A DNA stretch of 64,000 nt from Aphelidium insulamus (lineage: Eukaryota; Aphelidiomycota; Aphelidea; Aphelidiaceae). The stretch lies in contig JAZDSV010000018.1 in NCBI GenBank assembly GCA_036784855.1, positions 1-64,000 of the forward strand. Direction: 5' to 3'. This document shows positions 35,142 through 46,040 of the stretch, piece after piece; position 1 is the first letter of the stretch, and every line of letters begins with the position of its first letter. A program made the translations under genes and the position numbers. The notes under the pieces were generated by a model. It ran no database searches. It saw only the letters and a list, made by a program, of their open reading frames with translations, and was not told where the DNA came from.

Positions 35142-35686
35142 TTGTAGTCGCCGTGTATTTAGTGTGTTGTATGTACAACAAAGATACATGCATATAAATA
35201 AATGAACTTTCTCTCATTGCAGAATGGTTAACTACATAGTTGCATGATATTGGAAAACATCACAAGTGTTCATTGTGGCATCCAGCAGCATTCACATGTG
35301 CGTTGGAGTGCTGGTTGCATTGGCGGCTGTTGCGCAGGAAACACACAATGGCAATACATTTGAGCAATTAATCCACACAGCTGATGGGTGAAGTTTATTT
35401 AGTTGTTGGCGGTGATGAATGTGGCGCGCTGCTGGACAGATTACTGCCTGCATGCCACATTAATCGCGCTGATACATAGCTGAACACGGAGAGCAAGTGC
35501 CACGTTAGTTTAACGCTGGATGATATATAATAATTATATGGGTGATAACAAATTATTATATATTAAAGATATGGCACTGGCCGCGCGGCAGTAATTGACT
35601 CACTTTAATAAACTCCTTTCTTATGCAAAAAAAATATTAAAGATAATAATTATTACAGTTAATACAGTTGACCCTCGCACAACCAT
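35142..35686. promoter_or_regulatory. Divergent intergenic region between LRRC45 and the NUDIX gene, with a 14-bp palindrome
   Basis: 545 bases without a coding-like frame. At 35166-35179, 25 bp upstream of the LRRC45 start, lies the perfect palindrome GTTGTATGTACAAC. It has the outer bases of an RFX X-box (GTTG...CAAC) but not its inner bases. The remainder is AT-rich, especially next to the NUDIX start. Confidence 0.45.
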
Positions 35687-36019
35687 ATGGACGAGACACT
35701 GCAGCAACTCTCGGCGGCCATTGTGGCGCAGGACGCGGCGGCAGTTGCATCGCTTCTCCGCCAGCATCCACACTTGAACATCAAGGCTCTCGCGGCCGAT
35801 ACACTTGCAGCTGCCAGACGGGATGCCGCCGTAATGGCCGCACTGGTGGACCACATGCTGCCCACGTGGAGTCCGTGGCGCAACCCAGTGCCCACGGTGG
35901 ATGCACTGGCAATCAATGTGACCCAGGATGGTGAGGTCCGTGTCCTACTCATCCGACGCAAGAATGAGCCACACCGCGGCAAGCTTGCCTTTCCCGGTAT
36001 GAGTCAAGTACATAAAGCC

Positions 36020-36053
<34 letters not shown>

Positions 36054-36508
36054 TATAACAATATGCAACTCCAGGAGGGTTCGTGGACTATGGAGAAGAC
36101 CCGGCGATGGCAGTGCTGAGAGAATTGCACGAGGAGACCAACCTGCGACAGTTGGGCGGGAGCACGCCGCAGCTGGTGGCGGTGCGTGGCGATCCCCAGC
36201 GCGACAGTCGCCAGCACATCATCACCATTGCGTACGCCGTCACCGTGGACCCGCGCGGACTGTCACAGCTCCAGGCCGGCGATGATGCGGTGGAGGCGGG
36301 GTGGTGTGCGCTGCTGGACGCATGCGACGGCTCTCTGGACCTCGCGTTTGACCACCGTGAGCTGGCGTGCCAGTTGCGCGACTGGCTGGACGCGCACCCC
36401 GCCTACATAGAGGCTGCTAAACCTTGTCTCTGTCTGCTGTCTACTGGCCGTCTGCTGTCTGCTGGCTGTCTGCATGGGTGGCCTAGAGCATGGGGTAGGT
36501 ATAGATAG
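35687..36508 (+). CDS. NUDIX hydrolase
   Basis: Exons 35687-35996 and 36075-36508 give 247 residues. The Nudix box is formed across the splice junction: GGFVDYGEDPAMAV then LRELHEETNL. It keeps the catalytic REL.EE core, with Asn where Gly is usual near the end. The preceding strands (ALAINVTQDGEVRVLLIRRK, HRGKLAFPG) and the following VAVRGDPQRDSRQHIITIAY resemble ADP-ribose/NAD-type NUDIX enzymes; the substrate cannot be fixed by eye. The N-terminal 60 residues are helical and unassigned. The last 30 residues derive from a CTGTCTGCTG-type simple repeat and look like recent C-terminal extension. The 78-base intron contains (TA)n. Confidence 0.88.
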
Positions 36509-36591
36509 GCACGACGCTGGTTGCCAAGGAGCACCGCGGCCGACACGGTCCTAATAATACACACGCGTACACACCACACAGACATCACCGT

Positions 36592-39500
36592 ATGCCGCAG
36601 GACATTGTGGAGCGACTGCGCACAGAGCGCCTGGAGCGGCAGCGCCAGCGGGATGCAGAGCTGGCCAAGTACGAGGCCGAGTTGACGGCGAGGCGCGAGG
36701 CGCGCAAAGCCGACCGTGTCACTTCGCGCGCCAAGGAGCTGAGCGCCGACAAGGCCATCGCCGACATGACCGCCAAAACACTGGCCGACACCATCCAGCT
36801 GGTCGCAGTGAAGAATGTGGAGCACTCGCTGCAACAGGCGCAGATCCACGTGCGCACCAAGGAGCTGCAGCACAAGCACGACCTGGCCAGCGAGACGTTC
36901 GACATTCGCCGGCGCCGGATGAAGGAGCTGAATGTGGGCCGGCGCCGGCGCCGACTCCCGCCGCGGATGAAGCGGTACAGCGTGCACCCGGCCGAGTTCT
37001 ACGGCATCGACTTCTCCGCGGACGCCAACGTGGACCAGCGCACGCGTGAACTGCTGGACCTGCAGCAGCGGCGTCTGGACGAGTTGCTGACGGAGCCGGG
37101 GCGGATGTCGGCGCTCATCGAGCACGGCAACGCATTCATACGCGCCATGACCGAGACAGTGTCGGGGGACTGGTTGAGCGTGCAGAACATGCTGCGCAAA
37201 CGGTACACCGCGTCCCTGTCCAGCGTGGCGGAGCTGCCTGCCGAGGAAACTGAGCAGATCAGCGACGAGCAGGCACAGCAGCTCCTCGACAAGATGGACA
37301 GCTGGTTCGACGAGGACGTGAAGCAGGCGCGCGGCGGCGACAAACCCGTCGAGTCCACCAAGACCAAGAAGAAGTGGACCGACACCATTCAGCGGCCGCA
37401 GGTGGACTACTCGGCCGTGTTTGGCGTGCACGTCGGCCAGGCCGAGGGCGTCTCGGTGTACCGCATAGAGAACCTGCAGCCCAAGCTGATATCGACGCGC
37501 AAACTGGCGGGCACTTTTTGCGTGGGCGACTGTTACATTGTGCTGCACACGTTCGTGCTGGGCAGCGGGCAGCTAGACTGGCACATCTACCAGTGGGTGG
37601 GGCAAAGTGCCGCGCTGGACAAGAAGGCTTGTTCCGCCATATACGCGGTGGGACTGCGACAGCTACTGGCGGCGCCTAGCGAGATCCGGCGCGAGCAGGG
37701 CGAAGAGGAGTCGCAGGAGTTTACCAACCTGTTCCTCGGGCTGAACCAGTCGATTGCGTATGCGGACGCCGCCGCAGCCACTCCGAGCGGTCTGGCACCC
37801 GTAGAGGAGCACGAGTACCCGATTCTGCTGTACACATTTGGCCACTACACGGTCAGCAAGGGCACCGCCGCTGCTGATGAAGCTACTCAACCCACTTCAC
37901 CGGCATCATCATCAACATCGGCCGCCGGAGCATCTTGCATTAAGCTGTGCGCCCTGGAACTATCGTCTCTGCGCTCCAACCGCGTCATACTCATCGATGC
38001 CGGCCTGCTGATCTACCAGTGGAACGGCAAGCGGTCAGCGCTCACGGACCGGGTAAAGTGCCGGCTGTTTGCGGAAAAGATTTGCCGCACAGAGCGTCCC
38101 GTGGGCAAGGCCGAGTTCTTTGAAGTGGACGAGCGCCAGGAACCTGAAGAGTTTTGGGACGTGTTTGACGGGACAAGCAGGGAAATGGGTGCCAGCGCCG
38201 ATGATTTGCGTCCCGATGCCGACAGCGACAGCATATACTCTGCGCCCAAGCTGTATATGTGCGTTTCATGCTAGCCCATGCATATTGTGTCCACTAATAC
38301 TTCATAATGTTAGAATAAACGAGCAGCTGCTGCAGAAAATTGACCGCGGATCGGCCGCCGTCACCGTGGCCTCAATTGATCAACAGGCCGCGGTGGGCAA
38401 GACAAATTTGTTTACCCGCGACGCGCTGTGCCCCGCCGAGTGCGCCATCCTGGACTGCCAGACGGAACTGTTTCTCTGGGTGGGCAAGCAGTCCAATGCC
38501 GTGATGCGCAAGGCCGCCGAGTGGATCCTCATGCACAAGGTGTACCCGACGGTGCCGCCCCGACCGCAGCACACCCGCCTGGTGCGGCTAGTCGACGGCG
38601 TAGAATCCGAGGCGTTCAAGATCCGGTTCATGGACTGGGACAGCAAGCTCATACAGCAGATTGACTTTGCCGCGGTGGTCAAGAGCGCCGCCAGCGACGA
38701 GAAGATCAAGGTCGACATTCAGACGCTGTTCTCGCCCGCGCCCACCGGCAAGTACAGCCCGCACGAGGAGGAGCTGGTGGAGACCATGTTCAAGCAGGCC
38801 AACTCGCTGCTGCAGAGCATGCAGAGTTTTGTGTTTGACAGGGAGCAGCGCAAGTTTGTCCGCCTGACTGACTGGTCCGTGGGCAGTGTTGGCAGTGGCA
38901 GTGGCGCCGGAGGCCGTGAGAATTCCCATCTGTGGGACGAAGAGTGCTACGTGTTCATGTGTGTGTACAAGCGCAAAGTTACGGAAGATGCGGCGGATGG
39001 AAACAGCAGTGACGCCGGTTCGAGCAGCGATCTGGGCGATGGAGCTGATGCCGTTGAGCACGAGTGCGTCACCTACATCTGGCTGGGCAGGAATAGTCCG
39101 CGGCCGTCGCTCGGCCTGCTTACCTTTCAATTCCAGTTCAAGGCCATCATCACCAAGCTGATATCGCACATGACCGGCGGCAAGATGGAGTGCCGCGTGG
39201 TGCAGCTGGACCAGGAGAAGGAGAGTATGGCGCTTCTGGCCCATCTGGACCGCGAGGTCATCATCCACAACGGTCGCCGCCCACGGCAACTGGAATTGGT
39301 GCCGGCGTACGGCGCCGTAACCAAGGAAATGTACAGCAGTGCGGTCAGTGTCGACATTCAGCTGGCAAACGTGACCCTGTATCACATCCGGTCCGACATA
39401 CGATACAAGGTGACTCGCGCGATACAAGTCCCGCCAATGGTGGCGTCGCTATCTACTCGCGACATTTACCTCTTGCTGTACAAGGGCAAGGATGGCAGCG

Positions 39501-40469
39501 AGCCGTACAGCCAGGTATGTGCGATCTATTTATCCTGTACATAGACTGACAATGTTGTAGAAAAATTGCTATCTGTGGGTGGGACGAGGCGCGAGCAAAG
39601 ACGAGGAGCGGCGCGCGGTGCTCATTGCCAGGCGGTTGGTGAGTTTGCGTTCGCCGTCCAAGTCGGCCATGTCTGGCTCCAATGGGAATCTGGCTTCCCG
39701 GGACAAACTATCGGTGGCGGAGAATTCAGCTGCTTTTGCCGCCAACGAACCGCCGCCATTCCAGGTGATCAAGGAAAAGGTGGAGCCGCGACAGTTCTGG
39801 ACCTACTTGGGACCGTCATTCATGAAGCCGACCAGCTCGGCGGCAATACCTTCCGGTCAGGGATACTATTACAGCTCGCCACCTCCGAGATTTTTCCGCT
39901 GCTCCACCGAGAGCGGCTACTTCCACGTCAAAGACTTTGGATTCCAGTACTCTGTCAGCGATCTGACTACAGACAGCGTGTGCCTGCTCGACAGTGGACC
40001 CGGACTGGGCAGACCGTATGTGCTGTACGCGTGGATAGGACGCGATGCCAGCGACGTCGTGATCAAACTGTCCAAGAAATCCGTCGACGCCTACTTTGAC
40101 CACCTGAACGATGGCCGCTCGCTGGACAGATCCGACTGGGACACCAGTGATCGGAACAAGAAGCGCCAGCAGGAGACTGGCGGGCGCCGGGTGGGCAGTG
40201 TGTCGGGAAAGTGCGATCTGCAAGTAATACAGCAAGGCACCGAACAGGCAGAGTTCAAGGCATTTTTCCTCGGCTGGGGCGAAGAGTTCGCCATAGACGC
40301 GCAGGGTCGCAGCGCACTTCAGCTGGGCACCGAACTGCAGTCCGCGGCGCTTACAGCGCACAGCAACAGCCGCGAGGAGCCAACAAGCGCCTTTATGCGA
40401 GAACAGAAGCGACTGAAGGAGGAGCGGCGGCGGGCAATGCAGATTGAAGCGAAGCCGGTCGTGACCTGA
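36592..40469 (+). CDS. Gelsolin-repeat (villin/flightless-like) protein with N-terminal coiled coil
   Basis: Three exons (36592-38258, 38314-39514, 39561-40469) give 1258 residues. Residues 1-130 are a highly charged helix (RLRTERLERQRQRDAELAKY). From about residue 268 gelsolin-type repeats follow: VYRIENLQPKLISTRKLAGT, FCVGDCYIVLHTFV, LDWHIYQWVGQSAALDKKA, then VILIDAGLLIYQWNGKRSAL and CAILDCQTELFLWVGKQSNA further on. Later repeats are diverged (CVTYIWLGRNSP, CYLWVGRGAS, YVLYAWIGRDAS). Such proteins bind, cap or sever actin filaments. No villin headpiece is visible at the C-terminus and there are no leucine-rich repeats, so it is neither classical villin nor Flightless-I; the coiled-coil N-terminus is a different arrangement. 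The calcium-binding residues were not checked. Confidence 0.85.
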
Positions 40470-40556
40470 CTCTGATACCCACCGATAAGCAATTATATAT
40501 ACATCATAGACATAGGTGATATGACAGTGTAGAATCCTCCGCGTGCGAACCTCCAC

Positions 40557-42059
40557 ATGTCAAGTCTCCATACTTCACACATAATGCATTTGCTCTTGGC
40601 GGCAATCGCTGTATGCGCCTGGCGCGTCTACGGCGCGTCCCTTGCAAGCCAGCATGCATTTGACGTGACTTCTGGCGGTGCACACTACTCCATCTACGTC
40701 GTGAGTGGCACCTGCCTGAGGGACACTGGAGGAGGCATCAGTGTCTTGGCAGCCCTCGACAATGAAGAGACGTGGATTATTCGTAGTCGCGGCGGCGATG
40801 TCTTGACTGGCATGCACCACTGCCCTGCTGACCACGCAACATACCTGGGCACGGTGCCAGATGGCGTCGACGCAATGCTGGTCAAGAGCCGCATTGACGA
40901 CGATGCCTCGTATACGCAATGCCAACGGCATATCGAGTGGGTGGCTAATGGCGTTGCTGTGCCTCACCTCCCGTACCCGCTGAGTGTCGGATATCCTCGC
41001 GCCCACGTAGCCGACGGTACAGGAAGAAAATGTCTGGACTCCCTCGATGTGGCCAGAAAGCGTGTTATTCACTTGGCAGCTGGTGGTATGAAGCCGGCAT
41101 CCGACAGCGCCGCCCTCCAGCAGCTCCGTGACAACACGTCCGACGCGCGTCGACTACTGATCAAGAGCCTGCTCGACTCCTTCGGCAACCAGACTGCGCG
41201 ACTAAAGTTCTTCAACACTTTTCTGTCCGGGGAACAGGTGGGCTCTCCGCTATTTTCGCGACGATCCAACACCGCCACCGGACAAATGGCCGCCGACTGG
41301 CTGAAGGGAAAGTTCCGAGAGCTCGGGTTTGTAACGACGCACCACTCCATTGCGCTCGGGGACGATACGATACCATGGAGCCCCAATGTGGTGGCCTTGT
41401 GGCCGCGGTTTGCATCGCAGAGCGAAGATATCGTAATTATCGGCGCACACTATGACTCTACTTCTCCGACGTCAGGCGGCGACGTCAGTGCTCCCGGAGC
41501 CAACGACGATGGAAGCGGCACTGCGATGCTTCTACAAATTGCAGAGTGGATTTCGGCAAACCTGCTGCTGTTTCGATGCCGCGTGATGCTGATTGCTTTC
41601 AGCGGCGAGGAACATGGTCGTGTAGGGAGTAGGGCCTGGGCGGAACAGGCAAGCGCCAAGAGACTGCCTGTGCGTGCCATGATCCAGGCAGACATGATCG
41701 CCCTGAACTACCGCATGGACCAGGGTGCTGTCGGCATGTCGTTCATGGACACATTTACCACACTGCAGCTGACGGCACTTGTACGGAACTGGACTCAGCT
41801 CTACGTGCCCGAGTTGTCGCTATCATACACGGATGATTGTTGTTCAGATCAGCAGTCGTTTTACTCGTTTGGGTATCCAAGTGTGGCAGTGATGCAGACA
41901 AACGGGTCTGAAATTGATGAGGCGAACCATAGCGCGGCTGATGTAGTCTACCGTGACGGCTATGATTTTAATCAGATCCTGGCCATAGGTAAGGCCGTGT
42001 TTGCCGCGCTGTGCGAGCTGGCCGAACTAGCGCCACTCGATAATGACGAGCAGAAGTAA
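40557..42059 (+). CDS. Secreted M28-family peptidase, copy 1, with a substituted metal ligand
   Basis: A single exon of 500 residues from the first ATG, or 491 from the ATG at 40584, which opens a cleaner signal peptide (MHLLLAAIAVCAWRVYGASL). A prodomain of about 190 residues precedes the aminopeptidase domain. Zinc-site motifs are IIGAHYDS (His), APGANDDGSG (Asp), SGEEHG (Glu pair) and QADMIALNY (Asp). The fifth ligand, His in SDH, is replaced: the sequence reads CCSDQQSFYSFG, while copy 3 has CCSDHQSF. With Gln at that position, normal two-zinc catalysis is doubtful. It may be inactive or altered, while the frame is intact. Confidence 0.85.
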   Translation: MSSLHTSHIMHLLLAAIAVCAWRVYGASLASQHAFDVTSGGAHYSIYVVSGTCLRDTGGGISVLAALDNEETWIIRSRGGDVLTGMHHCPADHATYLGTVPDGVDAMLVKSRIDDDASYTQCQRHIEWVANGVAVPHLPYPLSVGYPRAHVADGTGRKCLDSLDVARKRVIHLAAGGMKPASDSAALQQLRDNTSDARRLLIKSLLDSFGNQTARLKFFNTFLSGEQVGSPLFSRRSNTATGQMAADWLKGKFRELGFVTTHHSIALGDDTIPWSPNVVALWPRFASQSEDIVIIGAHYDSTSPTSGGDVSAPGANDDGSGTAMLLQIAEWISANLLLFRCRVMLIAFSGEEHGRVGSRAWAEQASAKRLPVRAMIQADMIALNYRMDQGAVGMSFMDTFTTLQLTALVRNWTQLYVPELSLSYTDDCCSDQQSFYSFGYPSVAVMQTNGSEIDEANHSAADVVYRDGYDFNQILAIGKAVFAALCELAELAPLDNDEQK

Positions 42060-42190
42060 TCTTGCACTCGCCAATAAACGAGCAGTCAATGGCAAATAAC
42101 CATGCTTACATATATAATATTTAACTTGTCGATGAGGCGTAAATACTCTGCTTTGAGCCGGTTAAGGCCGGCCTTCCTCATTCAAGGAAC

Positions 42191-43291
42191 ATGCAGAAAA
42201 TCTTCGCGATTCTGGCCGGCGCCGCCCTATGCAGATATGGACAAGCCGCAGCCTTGGCCGGGGAACCTGTCGGACAGCAAGTGTTTCGCGCATCTTCTGT
42301 GGAGCAGGAGAACGATGCATACGTGATCTGGAGGGTGATGTGGGTGCCGCACCCCGCCCGTTCTCAATGACGGCTTCGGCCGAACGCAGCCAACAAATAA
42401 GCCACCTGCTCGACTCATTCGGGAATCGCACAGACCGCGTGCGCTTCTACAACACTTTTCTCGCAGGAGAAACGTTGGCCACACCGTGGAGATCGCGAGA
42501 TCCGACAGGCCCATCAGGTCGCGCGGTTGCCGCATGGCTTGAACAACAATTTTCTTCGCTGGGGTTTTCGACGACGCTGCACTCTGTCTCGCTGGGTATA
42601 ACTCGCGACCGCTTTAGTCCCAATGTCGTGGCTCTGTGGCCGGTATACGGCTCTAGTGATGAAGATGTTGTCATTGTAGGTGCCCACTATGACAGCATTC
42701 AGAATTCAAACAGTGATCTCCCTGCACCCGGCGCCAATGATGACTGAAGTGGAGTGGCCAACATCGATGTTGCTTCAATTGGCCGAGTGGATTTCTGCAA
42801 ATCTGCTGCGATTTCGTTGCCGCGTGGTATTGATTGCCTTTAGCGCCGAAGAGTACGGTTTGTTTGGCAGCAGGGCCTGGGCGGAGCAGGCCAAACTGCT
42901 CAAGGTTCCCATACGAGCCATGATCCAGGCGGACATAATTGCATACAACTACCGCCAGGTAATCGACATTGGAATGGCACTCATGAGGGAAACGACGACG
43001 CAGTGGCTGAATGATCTTGTGCGCAATTGGACGATGCACTACGTGCCGGAGCTGTCATTGTCGATGGCAAATTCTGGCGCCTCGGATAACACAGAGTTTT
43101 ACCTGAAAGGATTTCCCACCATTGTCCTTGGCGAGCCGAAAGGTGCCGACATCGATCCAGAGAATCATAGCAGTCGTGATGTGGTATATCGTGACGGCTT
43201 CGATTTCAACCAGATTCTGGCGATTGGAAAGGCTGCCTTTGCATCGGTCTGTGAGTTGGCCGAGTTGCTGCCTCATTGCGAAACTTCATGA
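42191..43291 (+). pseudogene. M28 peptidase copy 2, decayed
   Basis: This middle copy of the tandem array is broken several times. A signal-peptide-like start at 42191 (MQKIFAILAGAALC) runs into TGA at 42368, and most of the prodomain seen in copies 1 and 3 is missing. The catalytic part resumes in another frame (SHLLDSFGNRTDRVRFYNTF, VIVGAHYDS). It reaches APGANDD and then TGA at 42745-42747 exactly where Gly of the NDDGSG motif should be. A further one-base frame shift follows, after which LLQLAEWISANLLRFRCRVV and later segments continue to 43291. The SDH ligand motif reads SDN. Closest relative is copy 1. Confidence 0.9.
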
Positions 43292-43603
43292 CTGTGGTAC
43301 AAAGGTCAGTCATAAATCAACTCATCATTTATTGAGTGTAGATGTGCCTAGTGGGGCGTCACATGTGGTATAGCTGGCGAGACATCACTTGTAGTATGTA
43401 CATATTCAACGAATATTCAATACACCATGCAACATGCATATGCACAACAAGACATTGACATATGAAAAAATGAGTCGTGCATGCACCATTCATTTTTATC
43501 GCGATGCAACGCTATGTAGGCGCAAAATCTGCATGCCCACATATGAAAGCCCGAGTGCAATAAGACGGAAAAACTTCGCCATCGAATCAGCCACTGCCCG
43601 CTG

Positions 43604-43608
43604 ATTGG
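43604..43608 (-). promoter_or_regulatory. CCAAT box (reverse) upstream of M28 copy 3
   Basis: GATTGGTC at 43603-43610 contains the CCAAT core on the minus strand, 28 bp upstream of the start codon. That is close for a CCAAT box, so function is uncertain. Confidence 0.3.
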
Positions 43609-43636
43609 TCAGCCGGCCAACACTGCTAAAATCCAA

Positions 43637-45115
43637 ATGAAGCTGCTTGCCGTAGCCGCCGCGTTGGCGCATTGCAGCCTCGCCGCGTCTCTGCAGCACT
43701 CTTTCAACCAGCCCGGCCAGCTTGCCGGCACAGAGTCCGTTCATGTCGTGTCACGCGAGTGCTGGTCCTTGCTCGAGGCGGGCAGCAAGGGCGCGCGTGT
43801 CGCCGGCGTCATTGGCAGCGAAGACTATTGGATTCTGCGTGGCGATATCGTGGCTGCGGTGCAGAGTGGCGGTGATGTGTGCGCACTTGGCTCGGGCGTG
43901 CACCATGTGGGACATGCTTCTGTGGACGCACCGCTGCTGTTGGTGCTGGCTGCCGTGGAGCATACCGAGGTTGCTAGCAAGTGCGGACGCGCAATGACCT
44001 GGCTGGCGCAGGAACTACAACTGCCGCGCCTATCCTACCCGATAAGTCTGGCCACTACTTCTTCTAAAACTACTAGTACTACTTCCGGTGATGCTACTAG
44101 TGCTCTTGATGAGTGCATGCATGCCGTTGAGCAAGAGAAGATGTATGCAGTTCGCGTGTCTGACGAAGCTGTAGCGCCTGGCCGATTCGAAGCGTGGCAA
44201 TCGGTGAGCTCGACGCAGCGCTCAGCACGCATCCACGATTTGGTGCAGTCGGTGGGCAACAGTACAAGCCGCGTCCAATACTTCGCCACATACTTGACTG
44301 GCGAGAATGCGGCGTCTCCCATTGTGACCCGGCAGTCCTACTCTGACTCGGGCAAGGTGGCCGCCCAGTGGATAAAGGATCAGCTGACGGCAATGGGGTT
44401 CGAGACATCGTTCCACACGTACAACCGCTACACTAACGGCCGCCAGTGGAACCCCAATGTGGTGGCCGAGTGGCCGGGGAATGCCGACGGTGGCGACGCC
44501 AACAAAGAGATTGTGATTATCGGTGCACACTATGACGATCGTCAGTTTGATGTGCGCTCCACATCCGCGCGTGCCCCAGGTGCCAATGACGACGGCAGCG
44601 GTACCACTCTGGTATTGCAGCTGGCCGAGTGGATTTCGACGCGTAAATTGAAATTCAACACGCGCGTCATCCTGATGGCATACAGCGGCGAGGAGCAGGG
44701 TTTGTGTGGAAGTGACGCATGGGCACGCGAGGCCAAGCAGAAGAAGCTACCCATTCGTGCCATGCTCCAGGCCGACATGGTTGGCTACAACTATCGCCAG
44801 GGCGTGGAACTGGGTCTGGCATTTGTGGAGGGCTACACCACTCCCACGTTGACCAGTCGCGTGCGTGAGTGGACAAAGCAGTATGTCCCTGAATTGGTGA
44901 TATCACGCACGAATGCCTGCTGTTCGGATCACCAGTCGTTCTACACGCACGGATATCCCAGCGCCGGCTTTGTGGAGGCCAAGGGATACACTGTGGACCC
45001 CGAATACCACCACCCAGGTGACTTGGTCAAGCGTCCCGGCTACGACCTGGACCAAATTCTCTTCATCAGCAAGGCCATGCTGGCATCCCTCTGCGAGCTG
45101 GCCGAGCTGCAGTAA
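43637..45115 (+). CDS. Secreted M28-family aminopeptidase, copy 3 (complete)
   Basis: A single exon of 492 residues with signal peptide MKLLAVAAALAHCSLAASLQ and a prodomain of about 190 residues. All M28 zinc ligands and the general base are present: IIGAHYDD (His), APGANDDGSG (Asp), SGEEQG (Glu-Glu), QADMVGYNY (Asp) and CCSDHQSFYTHGYPSAG (His). The paired Cys before SDH are as in Vibrio/Aeromonas-type leucine aminopeptidases and their fungal relatives. The likely role is extracellular release of N-terminal amino acids from peptides. It is the only one of the three tandem copies with an intact active site. The gene has no intron, unlike most neighbours. Confidence 0.92.
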   Translation: MKLLAVAAALAHCSLAASLQHSFNQPGQLAGTESVHVVSRECWSLLEAGSKGARVAGVIGSEDYWILRGDIVAAVQSGGDVCALGSGVHHVGHASVDAPLLLVLAAVEHTEVASKCGRAMTWLAQELQLPRLSYPISLATTSSKTTSTTSGDATSALDECMHAVEQEKMYAVRVSDEAVAPGRFEAWQSVSSTQRSARIHDLVQSVGNSTSRVQYFATYLTGENAASPIVTRQSYSDSGKVAAQWIKDQLTAMGFETSFHTYNRYTNGRQWNPNVVAEWPGNADGGDANKEIVIIGAHYDDRQFDVRSTSARAPGANDDGSGTTLVLQLAEWISTRKLKFNTRVILMAYSGEEQGLCGSDAWAREAKQKKLPIRAMLQADMVGYNYRQGVELGLAFVEGYTTPTLTSRVREWTKQYVPELVISRTNACCSDHQSFYTHGYPSAGFVEAKGYTVDPEYHHPGDLVKRPGYDLDQILFISKAMLASLCELAELQ

Positions 45116-45472
45116 GCGGCGAATTTAATCAATACAACCTAATGGATATACACAATATACATACACCATCAATTTTGTTGTTCCATGCAATGGCGTGCGT
45201 GATTTGACTGGTCAAGTTATATACATCATCCCTAAATAACTGCATGACGGAACGCCTTTACAGATTGTGCGGACTAGTTCAAACTTACACGGCTGACACG
45301 TTCACAAACAAGATGGCATGATGCAGTAATTTATATATACAGACGGAAGCCGTCAGCCAGGGCAGCAAAATTCCTGCTATTTGGGATTCGTAATACTTTC
45401 AAACTGTCACTGGTACCGGTCAAGTCACATCCCAGTTTGCCACACAGAGAATCCAATGACAGTCTGTGCTTT

Positions 45473-45900
45473 TTAACTCGTGCAAACATTCGAATGAGAC
45501 CGTTTTAGCACTAGTCTTCCTCCTCCTTTAAACTGGTTGTCGATGCCGTGAGAAGCTAACCTTCCAGCAATGTATACTGGGGCCCGGCACCAATAACCAT
45601 GTCAATAGCACCGACTGTATCGCGGAGAAACGTCGCTACCTTGTCATTTAAATGCAAATGTACCGAATTGCCGTGGACAGAAAGCTTCAAAATTAGGATG
45701 ACTTTCACATTAGGCTCGACCAAGGCTGGATTCGACTTAAAATCTTTGCAACGATTTCATCGGTAATGCGGCAACTAAATCCCGCAATAACGTTGTTAAG
45801 TAGCTGTCATTGTGTTGAGTAGCATTCCCAAAGAACTCGTAAAAATAGTATCCAGCAACCTTGTCACCAACACAAACAGATTAAATAGATGCTGTACACT
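45473..45900 (-). pseudogene. Decayed or mis-framed gene remnant, family unknown
   Basis: Coding-like minus-strand segments: VAGYYFYEFFGNATQ (about 45860-45776), then 45735-45561 with NPALVEPNVKVILILKLSVH and LRDTVGAIDMVIGAGPQYTL, then 45510-45473. Two plausible short introns (45736-45775 and 45511-45560) join them in frame to a stop at 45473. The 5' end cannot be opened: the upstream frame meets a stop near 45890. A further coding-like stretch in another frame lies at about 45310-45470 (SLDSLCGKLGCDLTGT, RNFAALADGFRLYI). The simplest reading is a gene broken by small indels. I do not recognise the family. Confidence 0.35.
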
Positions 45901-46040
45901 TTGACTCCTGTAATCAACTAAGTATTACTGCCATTAAAGAGTATTCATATTCTGTGCATGCAATAACTATTTACCTATATGCATATTAACTGGTGGGAAG
46001 ACCTTAATCAACATATCGTCGAAACAGTCGGCACGCACAA

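Noticed and set aside
36403-37548. A 381-residue open frame antisense to the gelsolin-repeat gene
   Set aside because: It is composition-driven in GC-rich coding DNA; the plus strand carries clear gelsolin repeats and the antisense protein is a Leu/Arg/His/Val-rich string with no motif.
38588-39427. 279-residue minus-strand frame in the gelsolin gene
   Set aside because: Antisense shadow of exon 2; no recognisable protein.
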